Positions 63,475 to 64,000 of a stretch of DNA of 64,000 nt are shown here, in pieces. The stretch is taken from NCBI RefSeq assembly GCF_001562275.1, contig NZ_CP014304.1:1364001-1428000 (forward strand), given 5' to 3'. The stretch is from Hymenobacter sp. PAMC 26628. GTDB taxonomy: Bacteria > Bacteroidota > Bacteroidia > Cytophagales > Hymenobacteraceae. The position numbers were made by a program, and so were the translations under genes. Positions within the stretch are counted from its first letter, which is position 1, and each line of letters starts with the position of its first letter. The notes beneath the pieces were generated by a model. That model ran no database searches and was not told the DNA's origin. It saw only the letters and a list, made by a program, of their open reading frames with translations.

Positions 63475-64000
63475 TTGCTCCAAGCCATCAACGTCCGCAA
63501 AAGCTACCAGTCGCTGGAAGTCCTCAAAGGCATTAACCTCACCATCGAGAAGTCGGAAATCGTGAGCATCGTGGGCTCGTCGGGGGCCGGCAAGAGCACG
63601 CTGCTGCACATTTTGGGCACGCTCGATAATCCCGATTCGGGCGAAGTGCTCTTCGACGGGGCCTCGGTGAGCAGCCTGGGGCGCAACGACCTGGCGCGGT
63701 TCCGCAACCGCCACATCGGGTTCATCTTCCAGTTTCATAATTTACTGCCCGAGTTCACAGCCCTTGAAAACGTGTGCCTGCCCGCCTACCTGGCCGGCCG
63801 CTCGGAGAAGGAAGTGCGCGTGCGGGCCCGCGAGCTGCTCGGCATGATGAACATGGAGTTCCGGGCTGACCACAAGCCCAGCGAGATGAGCGGCGGCGAG
63901 CAGCAGCGCGTGTCGGTGGCCCGCGCCCTCATAAACTCGCCCGAAATCATCTTCGCCGACGAGCCCAGCGGCAACCTCGACACCAAGAACGCCCAGGAGC
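63475..64000 (+). CDS. LolD-like ABC transporter ATP-binding protein, 5' part (3' end outside window)
   Basis: 175 codons, cut by the window edge. Start TTG at 63475 chosen because the promoter box at 63442-63449 lies downstream of the only in-frame ATG (63427); the ATG at 63452 is out of frame. Walker [10 protein letters not shown]-loop [12 protein letters not shown], signature [10 protein letters not shown] and Walker [13 protein letters not shown] are present. The order and the [11 protein letters not shown] segment match LolD/MacB-type lipoprotein or small-molecule exporters. The permease partner is outside the window. Confidence 0.9.
   Translation, partial: MLQAINVRKSYQSLEVLKGINLTIEKSEIVSIVGSSGAGKSTLLHILGTLDNPDSGEVLFDGASVSSLGRNDLARFRNRHIGFIFQFHNLLPEFTALENVCLPAYLAGRSEKEVRVRARELLGMMNMEFRADHKPSEMSGGEQQRVSVARALINSPEIIFADEPSGNLDTKNAQE

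Noticed and set aside
61910..63565. Plus-strand open frame (551 codons) opposite sucC
   Set aside because: Antisense artefact; sucC is complete on the minus strand, and the frame starts inside a palindromic repeat.

Overview
The window looks like a chromosomal segment of a high-GC Bacteroidota, most likely Hymenobacter or a close relative. The evidence is a canonical division/cell-wall cluster with a Bacteroidetes-type FtsL and a PASTA-tailed FtsI, two T9SS cargo proteins (a type B gliding-motility C-terminus and a type A sorting C-terminus), a b558-type SdhCAB, a GH92 mannosidase, and several promoters of the Bacteroidetes form TTTG-N~20-TAnnTTTG. The genus is an inference from composition and gene families, not from a marker gene.

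Layout. 1-15.7 kb: dcw cluster, all on the + strand, in the order rsmH(partial)-ftsL-ftsI-murE-mraY-murD-ftsW-murG-murC-ftsQ-ftsA-ftsZ, closed by a perfect 20-bp terminator hairpin. 15.8-20.1 kb (-): FMN reductase and the sdhCAB operon, with an AT-rich palindromic element lodged between sdhA and sdhB. 20.3-30.9 kb: a large T9SS type B surface protein, fabD translationally coupled to a GT-C-like membrane protein, hydrolase-folK (coupled, -), a polyprenyl synthase, a small zinc-ribbon-like protein, a cytochrome P450 and a tandem universal stress protein. 31.0-41.9 kb: TlpA-like lipoprotein, aconitase, membrane acyltransferase, GT2 glycosyltransferase, several small membrane proteins and the GH92 mannosidase.

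41.9-46.8 kb is the most disturbed part. It holds a palindromic repeat, a pyrB-pyrC pair with an unusual ATCase, an IS3-family remnant, and a broken copy of a T9SS sorting domain duplicated from the subtilase downstream. 46.8-58.5 kb: subtilase with T9SS sorting domain, three proteins of unknown function, a TonB-dependent receptor, two very hydrophilic probably disordered proteins, a GNAT protein, a fasciclin protein and an OmpA-family protein with calcium-binding repeats. 58.5-64.0 kb: VOC protein, an accessory pocket beside tRNA-Arg(CCG) (beta-helix/alpha-helical orphan plus resolvase remnant), Ohr, aldo/keto reductase, sucC and the start of a LolD-like ABC ATPase.

The genes serve cell-wall synthesis and division, the TCA cycle (sdhCAB, acn and sucC in three separate places), envelope and secretion functions, and stress defence (USP, Ohr, FAS1, DUF4142). 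I see no complete mobile element, CRISPR array, rRNA or clear defence system. The less-explained signals are a family of large intergenic palindromes, the pyrBC island beside IS debris, and the orphan beside tRNA-Arg.
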